Below the pieces are notes generated by a model. The model did not search any database. It was not told where the DNA came from and was given only the letters and a program-made list of their open reading frames with translations. Positions 1 to 11,161 of a stretch of DNA of 64,000 nt are shown here, piece by piece. The stretch lies in contig RMBW01000045.1 of the NCBI GenBank assembly GCA_004009845.1, positions 124,001-188,000 on the forward strand, given 5' to 3'. A program made the translations under genes and the position numbers. How positions within the stretch are numbered: position 1 is the stretch's first letter; each line of letters opens with the position of its first letter. Source of the DNA: Davidsoniella eucalypti (Eukaryota > Ascomycota > Sordariomycetes > Microascales > Ceratocystidaceae).

Positions 1-2311
1 GCATTCGCCTGCTCCGAAGCCCCCTTCCTTCCCTTCCCTGTGGTTTACGCTGCGTTTTTCTTTCTTCTTTCTTTTTCGTTAGCTTGTATTAGCTAGTTGG
101 CAGTTGATAACGGAAGCCTGGGCATCTGCCTGTAAACAGTTGAGGAACCGCTGGCAAGCTCTATTGCTCTCCATACGGCAGTTCCTTTATCCTGGCAGTA
201 CACCCATCCAATGCTGCCGTCTTCCTCTTTCCCTCTTGCCCTCCGTCCTTTTCCTGCCTGCCATCATCGCTCCCTGTCTTGTTTCGTGGACGTCATTCGG
301 TGGCCTGCGACCTTCTTTTCAGGGCATCGCTTATTCTTCTCGGTTTTATCTTTCTCGGTATATACAGGCGCAGGAGAGACTTGCTGCCAATTCTCTTAGT
401 GCTCGTAGTGTTCCATCTTGTTTCCCCAGGCCTAAAATAAACGATATAGAAGCCTCCGAAGGTTGCCCTTCTCCTTGGCACATCCGTTTCGTGGCTACGG
501 TGCGTTTTTTGCCTTGCCGCTCTACACTAAAGAAAACTACATACTAGTGCCAGAAATACTATATGTACTAGTGGTGATTCGCGGTCACGCATAAACCGTC
601 AGAGTACGCCAGACAACGTGGGCATACATACTATATACTATTTTATTCCTAGTCAACTGAAAACAGGATCTTAAACCATAAAACGACGTATAGAAATAGG
701 TCCCGGTTCGAGATACTGCCCTCGGGATCTTGATATCTAAAGCAGCTCATCATCTGAGCTCTGACATATTAGTATATATATATTATATATATTATATACC
801 TTAAGCTAATAGACGCTCCCTTGGCAAACACAGCCGCTTTAAGAAAGAGCCGCCTATCCTCACTTACTTATAGACGCCACTTGCTATTTGCTCCCTCTAC
901 TTAACGAAACCCACCTACTGTTGCATACGCAAGCTTTGTCTTCCGACACCTGCTTCTCCGAGAGTCTTTCTCTTTTAGATTGATATTGAAGACTCATCCC
1001 ATCGCTGTTCTTTTTATTGTCTTCTTGGGCCATCCTTGGGCCAGCTCGCCTCTCTTCCCATTCTCTTCTATTCGTTGATCGTTCGGTCGACTATACCCTA
1101 GGTAGAACCGTCGTCCTTTTCTACATTCTCCCATTCTTCTTTTAGTCTTTTTTCTGTTCTTGTCATTTACTAGCATCTTTACGTGGCAAATCTTGAAAGA
1201 CTGACATATCTTCCCTCCCTCTTCTCTTTAACCTGCTCCATATCTTTTCCTCTGTTGATTCTTTGTGGTCACTCCATCGCCCATCCAGACCCTCTCTATC
1301 TAGGCCTTGCCTGCCTAGGCCACACATCATTGTCACATAAAATCACACCCGGCTGCCCACATTCGGCGGCACTAGCAGCATATTGTCTGAACCTTGCCGC
1401 AACACACTATACTGTCCTGTGCCATCTTCCTTCGACCATCTACCAAGGCAACTGCTGCCCACTGCTACCACCACTACCAAAAGTACGGTTATACTGACGG
1501 AGCTAGTTGCAGGCTTGTCTGCAGTTTCAAAAGCTTGCTAATTTGCACACCTTCAGTTGGTGCTTGCGTACTTTGCAGACCTAAAGCCTTCTGATTTGCT
1601 TTTGGACAAGCCTCCTCTCATTACATTGTTCCCGTACTAACTAACTAAGGCTCTCCCTCGCGGACTGGTGTTCTCTACGCTGTCCTTGTGACTAGCACCC
1701 GCCTACATATTACCGGGAAAAGGAAAATCCTTTACACCAAGCCCTTGTTAAGTGTCCATCACAAAGAAGAGCAAGAAATAGACACTACTCTATCATCCTT
1801 GCTGGGTTCTCTGACCCTGTCTTTATATTTCTTAGATCTCTGTATTTGCGCCAAGAGTTTCGTCCCAGACGTTCGGTTGATGCCGAGTGGTCGGCTCATA
1901 TAACCTATTTCTAACTGAGGCAAAGTAGGAAAAGAAACGCTACTACTGCTACTATTGCTACATAGCTATACATTTCGCCAAGGCCCTACTTACCTCCACT
2001 ATTTTCTGTTGTGGCCTTATTTGCCCATATTTGCTCGGCTCACAGTAACCTCGATAGTCGAGCTGGAACGCACAAAAGTTTCGATTCCACTAGGCCACGG
2101 CCAGTCAAGACAAGCTATTTGCCCGGCAGTGGCAGCTACTGTGCTACCGGCACTGGCAGTAGCTAATAGCTAGACCTAGGCTTCTATACGGCATCAAATT
2201 GCTCCGGTAGCACGCCTCCCAGACCCCCCAATCGGCAGCCACTACTACCCTCACTACTGTGTATACCATTAATATTTCTTACTACTTACTTCTCATACTA
2301 CTACGCCGTCG
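1..2311. other. Intergenic / leader region, no supported gene
   Basis: I see no recognisable gene here. Open frames are short, lack family motifs and are scattered over several frames in pyrimidine-rich sequence. The last few hundred bases are CT-rich without long purine tracts, as expected for a promoter and 5' leader of the ankyrin gene that follows. An AT-rich stretch (TATATA runs) lies around 768-800. Confidence 0.5.
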
Positions 2312-5215
2312 ATGTCGTCGTCCTCGTACGGCAGAGGCGCTTCTGCCGGCGCCCATAACCCCAATACAGCCTCCGTACCGCCTGTCAATAATCGTTTGGT
2401 CATTCCACAAGGCGGCACTGATGGCTCTCCTTCGCCAGGCCCGTCAACGCCTAATGGCCGGCCGCCCAAATGGACAGTCCACTCCATGTGGACGCTCATC
2501 ACAGCTTATATGAACACACATTTGACGCTACTTGCTGTGCTCAAGGTAGTCGAGACCTTTGCACGTGATCCTAGTGATGTGCCAAAGTAAGTACTCCTTT
2601 CGCATTCTGTGTCCAGTACCTTCCATTTTAGTATATGTAGTCAGCAGTCTCATCGGAAGTATCACGTGGTACGTTTGTTTCTCTATCACATCTTGTTTAC
2701 TAACACAGCACCATCTTTGGTCATTTCCAGAGAAGAATCTGCCCACAAGAAAATCAGCTCAACCGCCGGCAAAGAGTTACGATGGGCACGCGCTGTCGAC
2801 GTGGTCGACTCGTTGTCGCGGCTCAAATCGCACATCCTCTCGCCTCAGTTCTTGAAACGCGTCAACGAGACCGACCAACCACTGAAACTGAAGTCCTCTT
2901 CACTGTCGGCCTTGAACGTCGAGGACCTAACGTCGTCTCGAACGCTTACAGCCTACCAGCCACCAGGCTTCCCCTGTGAGCTTGCGCCTTCCACCCGCTC
3001 CAATACGAACTTGTCCGTCTGCACGACGGCTTCCATGGAGGAGGGCATTGAAAGAATCGTCGAAGCCATCCCCGACTCGATGCGCGATGACGCCCAGAGC
3101 CGGTCGTTTATGAAATACCTCTATATATTGGTGACGCATGTAACATACACACTGGGAGCTAACGTTCACCATCGTCCGAAGCCTGACTCACCGACTGCCG
3201 TGGATCTTGGGCACCGTGACAACTGGGCCCGAGATCCAGACTCACCTGCCGACATGGCTGAGCCTATGACCCTTCCGTGGGACCTACTACGCCCTAACAG
3301 CGCTACTACGATGCGGATGGCTAGCAACCTGTCAGCCCTCTCGCTACCTCCCGCCCAAAACTTGGCGTGTCCCTGTAACACCGCCAGACACAACCACAAG
3401 CAGTGTCCCTGCCACTTAGAGCCGGCTTTAAGAGAATCAATGTGGCTACAACCTATCACGCCCGCCGACTTTGCCGGCGGCCCGCTACCACCGCATCTGC
3501 TGCAGCAACAGCACCAGTTCATCCAGCTGCAATCTCGTCTCGAATATGTCGTACAGACAAATGACGTCACACGCTTTGGTGACATGACCGACTGTTTTGG
3601 AAACACTGTGTTGCACATTCTAGCCCTTTGTGAAGCGCCTCATGCAGCTCTCATTCATGCTGTAACTGCCACTCCACTTCGCGATCATGTCAGTACTCCA
3701 AATAGTGCCGGACAGACCTTTCTTCATACTCTGGGCGGTAGTTGGCTGCATGACGAGCCAGCTCTCCTAAGTCTACTTATTCCTAATAGCACCGATCTAC
3801 GGTTTTTTTACCGCCGTGATTACTTTGGTCGGACGTTTATGCATGCACTCGCTGAAAAAGTTGGTAAAGATGTCGGTATGGCTGAGGTGCTTCGACGCAT
3901 TATGAGACGCTTCAGCTCACAGCTGTTTCGAGATGCCTTTGGGTCTTGCCCATCATATGACAGCGTCTCATTCATGACATCTGCCCATTCTTCTTTGTCG
4001 ATAAATCCCATGGATATCACCAGTGGTGGAAGTAACATTCGTGCGGGCGGTATATCAACTGGCTCTGATATATTCCCAAGATTTAGCAACAGTATTGACC
4101 TCGAATTCGACCGTCCAGAAACCTCGAAAAGCGCTGAGTCTGAGTATAGCGGTAGTTACGACAGTGGCGACCGAGATATGACGCCTACAGCATCGTCAAT
4201 CACGGGTGACGATTACTTGGAAAGCGCACGACGGAAAGGCGAAGATTATGTTGCTCTACACACACAGCTGCTTGCCACTGTGTCTAAAGCTTTCCAAAAC
4301 CCGCGCGTCGAGGACTCTCGTGGCCGCAACGCATTGCATTGCCTTGGCGCTGCTATCACTAGCCTTCACACCATGCGAGAGGAACAGGCCGGAATTGCTG
4401 CTGGTGCTGGCCCACGTAAGCGCAAACTGAGCCATGCTACTCCTAGCGTGAGTGGTTCTGTCTCGGGTACAGCTAGCCCTGCCTTGGCAAATGCATATCT
4501 CTCACCTTCGGTCGCTACATCTGCACCAATATCCATCGATACGAAGTCCTTGGAACTTGACGATAGCAGTAAAGAGCGCATGAACCAGCGTATTTCGACG
4601 GTGCAAAATCTTCTTGGCCTAGGCGTGGATGTGAATGCCTATGACAAACTTGGCAACACGCCACTGATGGCTTTTGTTGCTAATAGCCTCGAGGCGTCTG
4701 CTGACCGCGCCAGTCCACGCACACTTGTCAAGATTTTGTTGGAGTTTGGAGCAAACATCCATGCCCGCAACCGCAAAGGCGAAACAGCACTGCATATTGC
4801 AGCCCGACGGGGAAAGAAACTTGCCCTACGCGCTCTCCTTGATGGCGGAGCCAATGTTCATGTACGCAATGCCGCAGGCCGGTCTGTTTTAGATGTTCTT
4901 GACGACAAGTTCTTTGCCGCAGCTCAAGAGACCAACCGGCAAGTACACGTGCGCGAAATCGCAAGATACCACGTATGCCGTGCCGTGTTAGCAGGAAGTA
5001 CTGTTGCTGCTGTCCAGAACCCGCTAGCTATAGATGAGTGGCGAGCTATCAACTCCGGCCCGGGAGCAGGCGGTGCCGGCGCTAGTTCCAGCGGCGGATC
5101 GAATAGCGGTGGAACAGGTTCGCAAAGAGATGCTAGAGGAAGACGAAAAGCCGCAGCATCGTCTACAGCATTAAGAAAAAGCCCCATGAATGTGGCATCG
5201 GATGATGAGTTTTGA
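2312..5215 (+). CDS. Ankyrin-repeat protein, 919 aa, two exons
   Basis: Exons 2312-2586 and 2731-5215 join in phase (2760 nt in all) across an intron with GTAAGT donor, TACTAAC branch site and TTCCAG acceptor. The first 110 residues are low-complexity, then helical. Ankyrin-like units appear around residues 380-470 (NTVLHILAL, GQTFLHTLGG, GRTFMHALAEK) and again around 615-815 (GRNALHCLG, GNTPLMAF, GETALHIAARRGKKLALRALL). A long Ser-rich linker separates the two blocks, and a Gly/Ser tail ends in a basic patch. No KilA-N/APSES DNA-binding domain is visible, so an Mbp1/Swi6 assignment is not supported. Ankyrin repeats mediate protein binding; the partner is unknown. The ATG at 2312 is the first in frame after the CT-rich leader. 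Confidence 0.8.
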
Positions 5216-5591
5216 TATAGACGACCCCAGGAAGGACGAGCGAGGGAGGGCTAACATGGCCAGTTTTCGTAGGATAGATCTCTCTTTTGTTACTTGTTAC
5301 GTGGACGCACGTTATATTTCGATCTCATACGTATCCTGTTTGTTTCTAATTTTTTTTTTATTCGCGGCGTTTTGCATATTTTCAGGAATCCGCATCCCGA
5401 TTTGCTTATTTCCTTCATACAACGAACATCTGTACCTTATATTTTTTATCTCTGTCATTTCGCGTATATTATTTTGTATCGTCCAGACCTGGTAGGGCTG
5501 GGCGTCTAGACTTTCATGTTACACGGTTATAGACACTACAGTAGGCTTTATGGTCCTCTTATCTATCTTTCAATGTCTCAAATACTATGCT
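5216..5591. other. Convergent 3' intergenic spacer
   Basis: Separates the 3' ends of the ankyrin gene (+) and the hydrolase gene (-). It is T-rich, with no coding signal, and probably holds both 3' UTRs. Confidence 0.6.
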
Positions 5592-7178
5592 TCAAATAAA
5601 GTCTTTGATACTTTCCCAGAACACCTCTGCATCTTCTGTCATTGGTAGATGTCCAGTCATCGGAACAGCCCTAAATTCGGCTTTGTAGTCACCAACCAAA
5701 GCAGCAAACTCCGTCATGAGCGGTACAAACTTGCCGCCAGCATCTGCCTCGCCGGCCACAAAGCGCCCTGGAACGACACAAGCCGGCATCAACGGACGAA
5801 GATTATAATCCCATAGCGCCATACAGCCAAACTTGAAGCCTTCCAGATCGTTCGCGCCCACCATAGCCACCATCTTGTCAACTACAGCCGTCTTGTTCAT
5901 CGAGGCAGGATGGAACCAGCGAGCAACCGTGGCAGGTGCCAGCGTTGTAGCGATGCCACTACCATTACCCGAGAACGCAGTAGCAACACGTTGTTTCCAA
6001 GCGTCCGTGTTGGCCGAGCTGCCGGAGGCGTTGAAGTCGCAGGCGACATATCGCGACAGGCGGGTGGGGTGACGGACAGCGAAGTTCATGGTGGTGACAC
6101 CACCCAACGAAACGCCAATGAGGGCGTGCAACTTTGGAATACGCAGGGCATCCAACAACACGGCGACATCGTCAGCTAGACGGTCTGGTGTCACGGGCGC
6201 CGGAGCCGCGGGAAGACTATGGCGGCCACGATGATCGTACCGTAGAATGCGTAGGTCTGGACGCACGGCTTTGATGATCGTGACAAGGTCATCCCACATA
6301 GCCCACGATGTTAGCAGTGAGTTACAAAACGCAACTGTCGGCGCTGTCGGGGATGTATTGCCTTCGAGCTGGAAGCGTAGCGTGCACTTGTCTGGCCCGG
6401 CGGCGATGGCGCTGCGGATCGTGCTGTTGGCGGCACCCGGTGTGGTCAGGAGGTGTATGCCATCGGCAGAGGTGAATAGCGCAGACGTGAATGGTAGGGC
6501 AGCGAGGTCGGCAAGATCACGGGGTCCCGGCCCGAAAATGTAGAAGAGTTCCAGGGTATGCTTGGAAGTCGCAACTGCGGAGGAGTTGAAGGGGGTAAAC
6601 AAAGATTCGTATTCGTGAAGAACAAGAAGCTTCTGCTCGATGGCTTTGTCGTCTTCAGCCTCGGACGTACGATAGAGCCGCGAACGAAGCCATCCAGCGG
6701 TCTTTTCATGTCCTTTGGCAAATCCCGCTTTGAATTCATCAGCTGAAAAGCCCGCGATGTCCTCCTCTACCTCTTCGACTACCAAGATCCGCCCAAGGGC
6801 TTCATCGCCCGCCAACGCCTCTGAAGCAACGAACCCCTCCGCCGCACGAGTATCCAGCAAGTCGTAGAAGCGCCTATTCACATTGACCTGACCGATAACC
6901 TCTGCTTCGCGAGGCGAGCGGTTGGCGCGCAGGTGCGTGTATTCCGGCTTCTGCATCCAGTGCATAGACGAAACATCGTAGATGGCCAGAAACGGCGGTC
7001 CGGAGGCAGAAGAAGATGGAGTCCCGAGTGACGGCGATTTGTAACGCAGGCCGTTCTGGAAGATGTGCGGTAGCCGTAGCCGGGTTGGCCCGTGCTCGTT
7101 GTTGTACCATTCGTGGAAACGCTCAAGCGGTAGCGCCGAAGACGGCGTCATATAGACGAAGAGCAAGCCGGGAGCCAT
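5592..7178 (-). CDS. Two-domain protein: EthD-like ferredoxin-fold N terminus plus alpha/beta hydrolase
   Basis: Single exon of 528 aa from the ATG at 7178; the frame stays open to 7211, but the downstream ATG begins the conserved domain. Residues 1 to about 110 resemble the dimeric alpha-beta barrel (EthD-like) fold, with the pattern F-x-x-W-Y-x-N-E-H followed by a predicted strand (GLRYKS). From about residue 270 the chain is an alpha/beta hydrolase of the 3-oxoadipate enol-lactonase type: YDHRG after the oxyanion-hole region, nucleophile elbow GVSLGG, an acid in the VAGEAD segment and a late histidine in MTGHLP. The triad looks complete, so an active esterase or lactonase is likely; the substrate is unknown. 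The tandem arrangement is unusual for either family alone. No signal peptide is seen, so it is probably cytosolic. Confidence 0.8.
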   Translation of the reverse strand: MAPGLLFVYMTPSSALPLERFHEWYNNEHGPTRLRLPHIFQNGLRYKSPSLGTPSSSASGPPFLAIYDVSSMHWMQKPEYTHLRANRSPREAEVIGQVNVNRRFYDLLDTRAAEGFVASEALAGDEALGRILVVEEVEEDIAGFSADEFKAGFAKGHEKTAGWLRSRLYRTSEAEDDKAIEQKLLVLHEYESLFTPFNSSAVATSKHTLELFYIFGPGPRDLADLAALPFTSALFTSADGIHLLTTPGAANSTIRSAIAAGPDKCTLRFQLEGNTSPTAPTVAFCNSLLTSWAMWDDLVTIIKAVRPDLRILRYDHRGRHSLPAAPAPVTPDRLADDVAVLLDALRIPKLHALIGVSLGGVTTMNFAVRHPTRLSRYVACDFNASGSSANTDAWKQRVATAFSGNGSGIATTLAPATVARWFHPASMNKTAVVDKMVAMVGANDLEGFKFGCMALWDYNLRPLMPACVVPGRFVAGEADAGGKFVPLMTEFAALVGDYKAEFRAVPMTGHLPMTEDAEVFWESIKDFI

Positions 7179-7211
7179 AGCTATGATAGTGAAAGTTGCT
7201 TGTAAGCACAC

Positions 7212-7571
7212 TGTTTTCTCAAGTGAAAATACAACATATAAATTGTGAGACTAGTTGCATATTTAGACATATTCAAACTCATAACCCCGCTACATTTTCC
7301 ACATATAGAACTTGGTCAAAGGCTCGACCGTTCGGCACATTTCTTCGGCTTGTGGAGTTTTGATCTTCCTCGAGACATTCCTTTAAGTTTTATTCCAAGG
7401 TTAAAAAAATAAAATAAAACTCAAACTAAGAATAGCGCAGACTAAATCCAACAAAATTCTACAAAACTAACTATCACCCGGCTATTCGTTGTTACTCCAA
7501 CACCGGGAGATCCCTTTGCATACCCCAAGCTATCACAACCCTAAACTTTATCAGCAAGATCAAAAATAGGC
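7212..7571. other. Spacer upstream of the hydrolase gene
   Basis: AT-rich sequence between the hydrolase start and the tRNA-Asp 3' end. It contains an A-rich run near 7405-7425. No gene seen. Confidence 0.5.
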
Positions 7572-7575
7572 AAAA
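7572..7575 (-). terminator. Pol III terminator of tRNA-Asp
   Basis: On the minus strand a TTTT run lies 10 nt after the tRNA-Asp discriminator base, as expected for RNA polymerase III termination. Confidence 0.6.
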
Positions 7576-7585
7576 GATGTAACGT

Positions 7586-7657
7586 CTCCCCAACTGGGAA
7601 TCGAACCCAGGTCACCTGCGTGACAAGCAGGTATGATCACCACTACACTATTGAGGA
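7586..7657 (-). tRNA. tRNA-Asp (anticodon GTC)
   Basis: Read on the minus strand it folds as a full cloverleaf. The 7-bp acceptor stem starts TCCTCAA, the D-arm contains AGTGGT, the anticodon stem CCTGC/GCAGG encloses loop TTGTCAC (anticodon GTC), and the T-arm is CTGGGTTCGATTCCCAG. The discriminator is G. It has no intron. The A box and B box (GGTTCGATTCC) are intact, so the gene is probably functional. A 334-bp repeat lies 63 bp upstream of its 5' end. Confidence 0.95.
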
Positions 7658-7720
7658 CTTGATATGCCTAATGTTCACGATACTTTTATAGCCTCAAGAA
7701 ATTGATTTTTGTTAGCCACA

Positions 7721-8054
7721 CAACCTTCCCTCCTACAACCCTCGGGGGGGTACCTTTGAGTTCGAGTACCTCCCCCTCCGTCCAAAGACGAATTCTTCCC
7801 CTTCGTCGTGGGTTGTAAGAGCGACCAGCACATATCCCCAATGCTGCTGTCCATTCTCGTTTTCTTTTTCGACACTTGTCGACTTCGAAGCACCGTTTCG
7901 TGAGGCCTTGAGCCCGATTTCCCCTCTCGAGGGATGTTCTCACCAGCGACCGACCCCGCACCTTTTCGATCGTTGGTCTCCCGAGTCTATCCACTCACCT
8001 CAGGGAGCCACACTCACACACGGCGGGCAGCCTTTAGAAGGTTCCGGATGCCCG
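7721..8054 (-). repeat. 334-bp dispersed repeat, copy A (upstream of tRNA-Asp)
   Basis: This segment is nearly identical, in inverse orientation, to 55430-55763, with only scattered substitutions by eye. In both copies the end GGGAAGGTTG faces the tRNA gene, and the repeat lies on the 5' side of the tRNA in the same relative orientation. No terminal inverted repeat or clear target duplication is visible. One frame is open across much of it, so it could be part of a coding element or a solo terminal repeat. The family is unknown. Confidence 0.8.
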
Positions 8055-8245
8055 ACCCCGCGGCGCGGGAATCTTGTCGATGTTGCTTCATCCATAGCAC
8101 CCGACTCGATTACGCCAAAATTTTCATTCTTACGGCCACGATCACCAGCCTCTTGGAGGCTCACTGAATAGTGGGGATGGTAGCTCCACTTAGGAGTTGG
8201 TTTTGTGGATCTGTCTTTTGGGGAATAGTTTTGTGGGTGCACTGG

Positions 8246-8269
8246 TTTTTTTTTTTTTTTTTTTTTTTT
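8246..8269. repeat. Poly-T run (24 T)
   Basis: Uninterrupted T run about 190 bp beyond copy A of the 334-bp repeat. On the minus strand it is poly-A. It may be the tail of a retroposed sequence or a simple repeat. Confidence 0.7.
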
Positions 8270-8381
8270 ATTTGTTTTTGTTGCTCATAGTGGAGGTATG
8301 GACCACTAGTTCTTCGGGGCTAGGGGACGGTCTCGTCCCGCACATACAAAGCTATTGAGCTTGTCAAGCGGAGGACGTTAA

Positions 8382-8559
8382 ATATCTGTCCGGTAACCAA
8401 TCCGGCGTCGTATGATCTTAGTGATTTAGGTAGACGTTAAATATAATCAAATCAAATCAAAATCAAATCAAAACTAAATATCTGTCCGGTATCCAATCCG
8501 GCGTCGTATGATCTTAGTGATTTAGGTAGACGTTAAATATAATCAAATCAAATCAAATC
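8382..8559 (+). repeat. Two tandem copies of a LINE 3'-end sequence
   Basis: Two successive units (about 8382-8473 and 8477-8559) start ATATCTGTCCGGTA, continue through CCGGCGTCGTATGATC and GATTTAGGTAGACG, and end in an AATCAAATC-type tandem tail. The same unit recurs at 17177-17259, 17468-17543, 21323-21402 and 50508-50645. At 17.2 kb it follows a LINE RNase H region directly, which marks it as the 3' end of a non-LTR retrotransposon with a short repetitive tail in place of poly-A. Confidence 0.8.
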
Positions 8560-8762
8560 GAGGTGTGGACCCTTGGAGCTCTGGTGGGTTCCCTTGCGAC
8601 TTGCACTTCAGACGAGATCTGGGTTGGGGCAGAGCTCCCTTAGAGCTCTGGTGTCACTTGGCTAGGGGGTCTCGGTGACCTCCTGAGGAGTGTGAAGTTT
8701 TTCACACCTCTCGTTTCTGGCCTCCAGGAATTTCATCTGCCGGGCCTTCCGGATTGCCCGCT

Positions 8763-9160
8763 TCTCCAGTTAGTCCACTCTATTTCTTAGTGAGCACTGG
8801 GGGTCATCTGCTGGGTAAGGGCCTTGCCAGATGATGCATTTTGATATGCACTCATGTGCCACCTCGCAGCAGCAGGGAGGATGTTCGGCACTTATGTGTG
8901 CATTGGAGCCGCAGTGCTTGCACAGCTGGGCTCTGGAGCAGAGCTTCACGTCGTGCAAGCGAAGCATTTCGAGCACTGCTTCATGGTTCTGGGTTTCTCC
9001 AGCAGTAGCCGGGTGGGGATCAGCCTGGAACCCATCTTGATCCGTTTGGGAACTTTCATTCCTACTGCAGGTATCTTCACTAGGAAGGTGACTTCCTCGA
9101 CCTTGTAGATTAGACTGATGTGTGCTCTAGAGTGGCTTTGGTGGCCGCTTGAAAACACTC
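8763..9160 (-). pseudogene. LINE ORF1 (gag-like) zinc-knuckle fragment
   Basis: The minus strand encodes a cysteine-rich segment with the run CKHCG, then H-x4-H, then closely spaced Cys residues, ending in GPYPADDPQC. This is the usual C-terminal knuckle array of fungal Tad/I-clade LINE ORF1 proteins, which bind the element's RNA. An upstream piece in another frame has the typical VPKRIKMGSRLIPTRL-like stretch. At least one frameshift separates the two, so this is a dead fragment. It lies just after two LINE tails of the opposite strand, so the debris is composite. Confidence 0.65.
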
Positions 9161-10671
9161 CGAAATCATTTATGGCTGTATTGCCTATCCTCTCTTTCTG
9201 TTATGGTATTCCAGGAACTTACTATTTGTTCATGCAACTAGCTTGTACTAGGGATTTCCTTCTGGGTCTTTCCCAATGACAACCAGTTATTAGAGTAGAA
9301 ATTGATTTCACAGGCCAAAACTCAGTAGGTGTCACAGTGCCTCTCAAGTACAAAGTGTCATTTCTTTGCGTGTAGGGTTGTGTGAGGGGTGGAGAGCCTT
9401 CATACAGGAATGAAAGAGATGGAAAAGGTAGTCCAGCAACTTACACACAGGAGTACAAGACATTGTAGAGAATGTAGCTCTTGTAGACTTGCCAACACTA
9501 GATATATCCAAAATGGTGTTAAAAATAACTAGTAACGCTAAACTCGAGCATTCAAAGGGGACGAAATAATAACTAGTCGGGGGTGGCAACTAACATAATT
9601 ATTAGTATCTCTCAATTCAAGAATTGTAGTCTGTCTTATCTAATGTACTCATGAAAATATGCAGACTTAGAAAGCCCTTGATGGTCTATGTATCTCTCTC
9701 ACGTGATGAAAATATACTCCACTATGAAGTTGGAAATCGACTCCTAAGCCTGACGGGGTCTCAAACATGATGTGCCGAGCCAGACCTGAGTGAATGTCTA
9801 TCTATCGTCTATACTGAATTAATTATATCCTACTGCTATTTGTTATGGCACTAGAACAAAAAACCCCGGTATGTGCATTCATATTGTGCCTTAGTTGGTC
9901 GATGAGGGGGATAACAGCATCAACAGTCACAACCATAACATCAAATTTTTATACATTTCAACTAGACACTGCCTTGTATCGTAATGTTCAGGAGAAGTAT
10001 CTGCTTCCATTCTAAGTAATTGTCATTGGCTTGAAACTTAGTCACATGATGTAGCAGATATCTGTACTTATGTTGTTGGGATAAATGTGGATTGACTAAT
10101 GGCAATAAACAAACCCAAGGTACACAAACTCCCATTAAATTCTTAAGAGTTGTTCTTTTGCCCTAAAAAGTCCCCTTTGACCTAACCTCATCAATCTTCT
10201 GCTTTGGCTATCAACCTTACACTCTGTTAACTGAACTCTGGCCACACAGTCACTCTGGTTTGTCCCCCAAACCCAACGAATCCATTTATTAGAATACCTG
10301 CTAATCAATCATACCTTCCCAAGCCTTCACCTTGCACTCTTTATGTTGGCAGATCCATCTTTACAGACACACCCGAGGTTCGGCTTGATTTTCCGCCCTT
10401 TAGAGCCTAATTCTCTTTGGCGTTGAGATTAAGACCTACGGCAATGCCCATAGGAACCTTAGCATATATAACAGATTGTGCTTTCTGAGCTTGGAGGGCC
10501 TTTGGTACCAGCCATTGATTGATACAAACTCTGGGGTACTAGATTGTACTACATGGCTATTCGAGCCACTCATCGATAAGTTTATAGGCTAAGAAGAAGA
10601 AGAGGTATTCATATATCAACTTAGCTTTTAGTTTTACTATCCGGGTTTTAGGATTATTTGCTAACCATCAC
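9161..10671. other. AT-rich intergenic region
   Basis: About 1.5 kb with many stops in all frames and no recognisable motif. It serves as the upstream region of the Crinkler-type gene. I see nothing else in it. Confidence 0.5.
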
Positions 10672-11160
10672 ATGTATAAGACCTATAGTTATCCTATATT
10701 CAAAATGGAAAAATCGAATCGTTTCAAGCGCATTTCTGCGCCATTCAGAGCATGCAAGACTTTGGAAGACATTTTGCCACTCACTAGTTGGGACTATAAT
10801 CAACTTGACCCGGGTTTCCTGATCTCCATCACATCATCAGTCTCGAGTGGAAAACATGTTGAATATATTCAGGATATTTGGAGGCTGACTATGACTTATA
10901 TTGAGTCCTCGAACAGTCTTTCCCAAACCTCACGGGATATATTGACTGGTGATGTTGACTTTCAGATCAGCGTCTTCCTCAAGCTACCGAAATGCCCCAT
11001 CATTCATGGCCTTCCTGACATATCTTTTTTACCAGAGATACTAGATACAATCAATATCTTGCTCAGCATATCTGACCAACGCACAGAGGAAGTGAGTTCC
11101 ATCCCCAAGCATGCATTCGATAGAGAAGAACTAGTATCATCCAGCAGTTCCACAACATAG
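10672..11160 (+). CDS. N-terminal part of an interrupted Crinkler-type gene
   Basis: An open frame of 162 codons; a second ATG at 10705 is an equally good start. It ends with TAG at 11158-11160, directly before the ATPase frame, which lies one frame over and is open from 11135. The two frames overlap for 26 nt. A GTGAGT donor at 11092 looks good, but no acceptor before the Walker A motif restores the frame from it. So either an intron with a weaker site or a one-base frameshift separates the parts. The sequence is helical and moderately hydrophobic, with no recognised domain. I infer it is the N-terminal region of the protein described next; as a separate gene it would have no identified role. 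Confidence 0.5.
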   Translation: MYKTYSYPIFKMEKSNRFKRISAPFRACKTLEDILPLTSWDYNQLDPGFLISITSSVSSGKHVEYIQDIWRLTMTYIESSNSLSQTSRDILTGDVDFQISVFLKLPKCPIIHGLPDISFLPEILDTINILLSISDQRTEEVSSIPKHAFDREELVSSSSSTT

Positions 11161-11161
11161 T

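Noticed and set aside
104..547. 147-codon open frame near the left edge
   Set aside because: No motif, composition like non-coding CT-rich leader, competing open frames on both strands and no conserved-looking block.
2633..2670. Micro-exon between two introns in the first ankyrin gene (GTACGT at 2670)
   Set aside because: Every combination with the upstream acceptors gives a stop or the wrong frame, whereas a single 144-nt intron joins in phase.
2312..5215. Ankyrin protein as an Mbp1/Swi6-type cell-cycle factor
   Set aside because: No KilA-N/APSES domain in the first 200 residues and no Swi6-like spacing of repeats; only generic ankyrin units are visible.
7686..7994. 102-codon open frame within the 334-bp repeat as a gene
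   Set aside because: The matching frame in copy B differs in its open boundaries, and neither shows a known motif; reported only as part of the repeat.
8846..9100. Plus-strand open frames at 8831-9108
   Set aside because: They are antisense to the minus-strand LINE zinc-knuckle frames, which have a clear signature.
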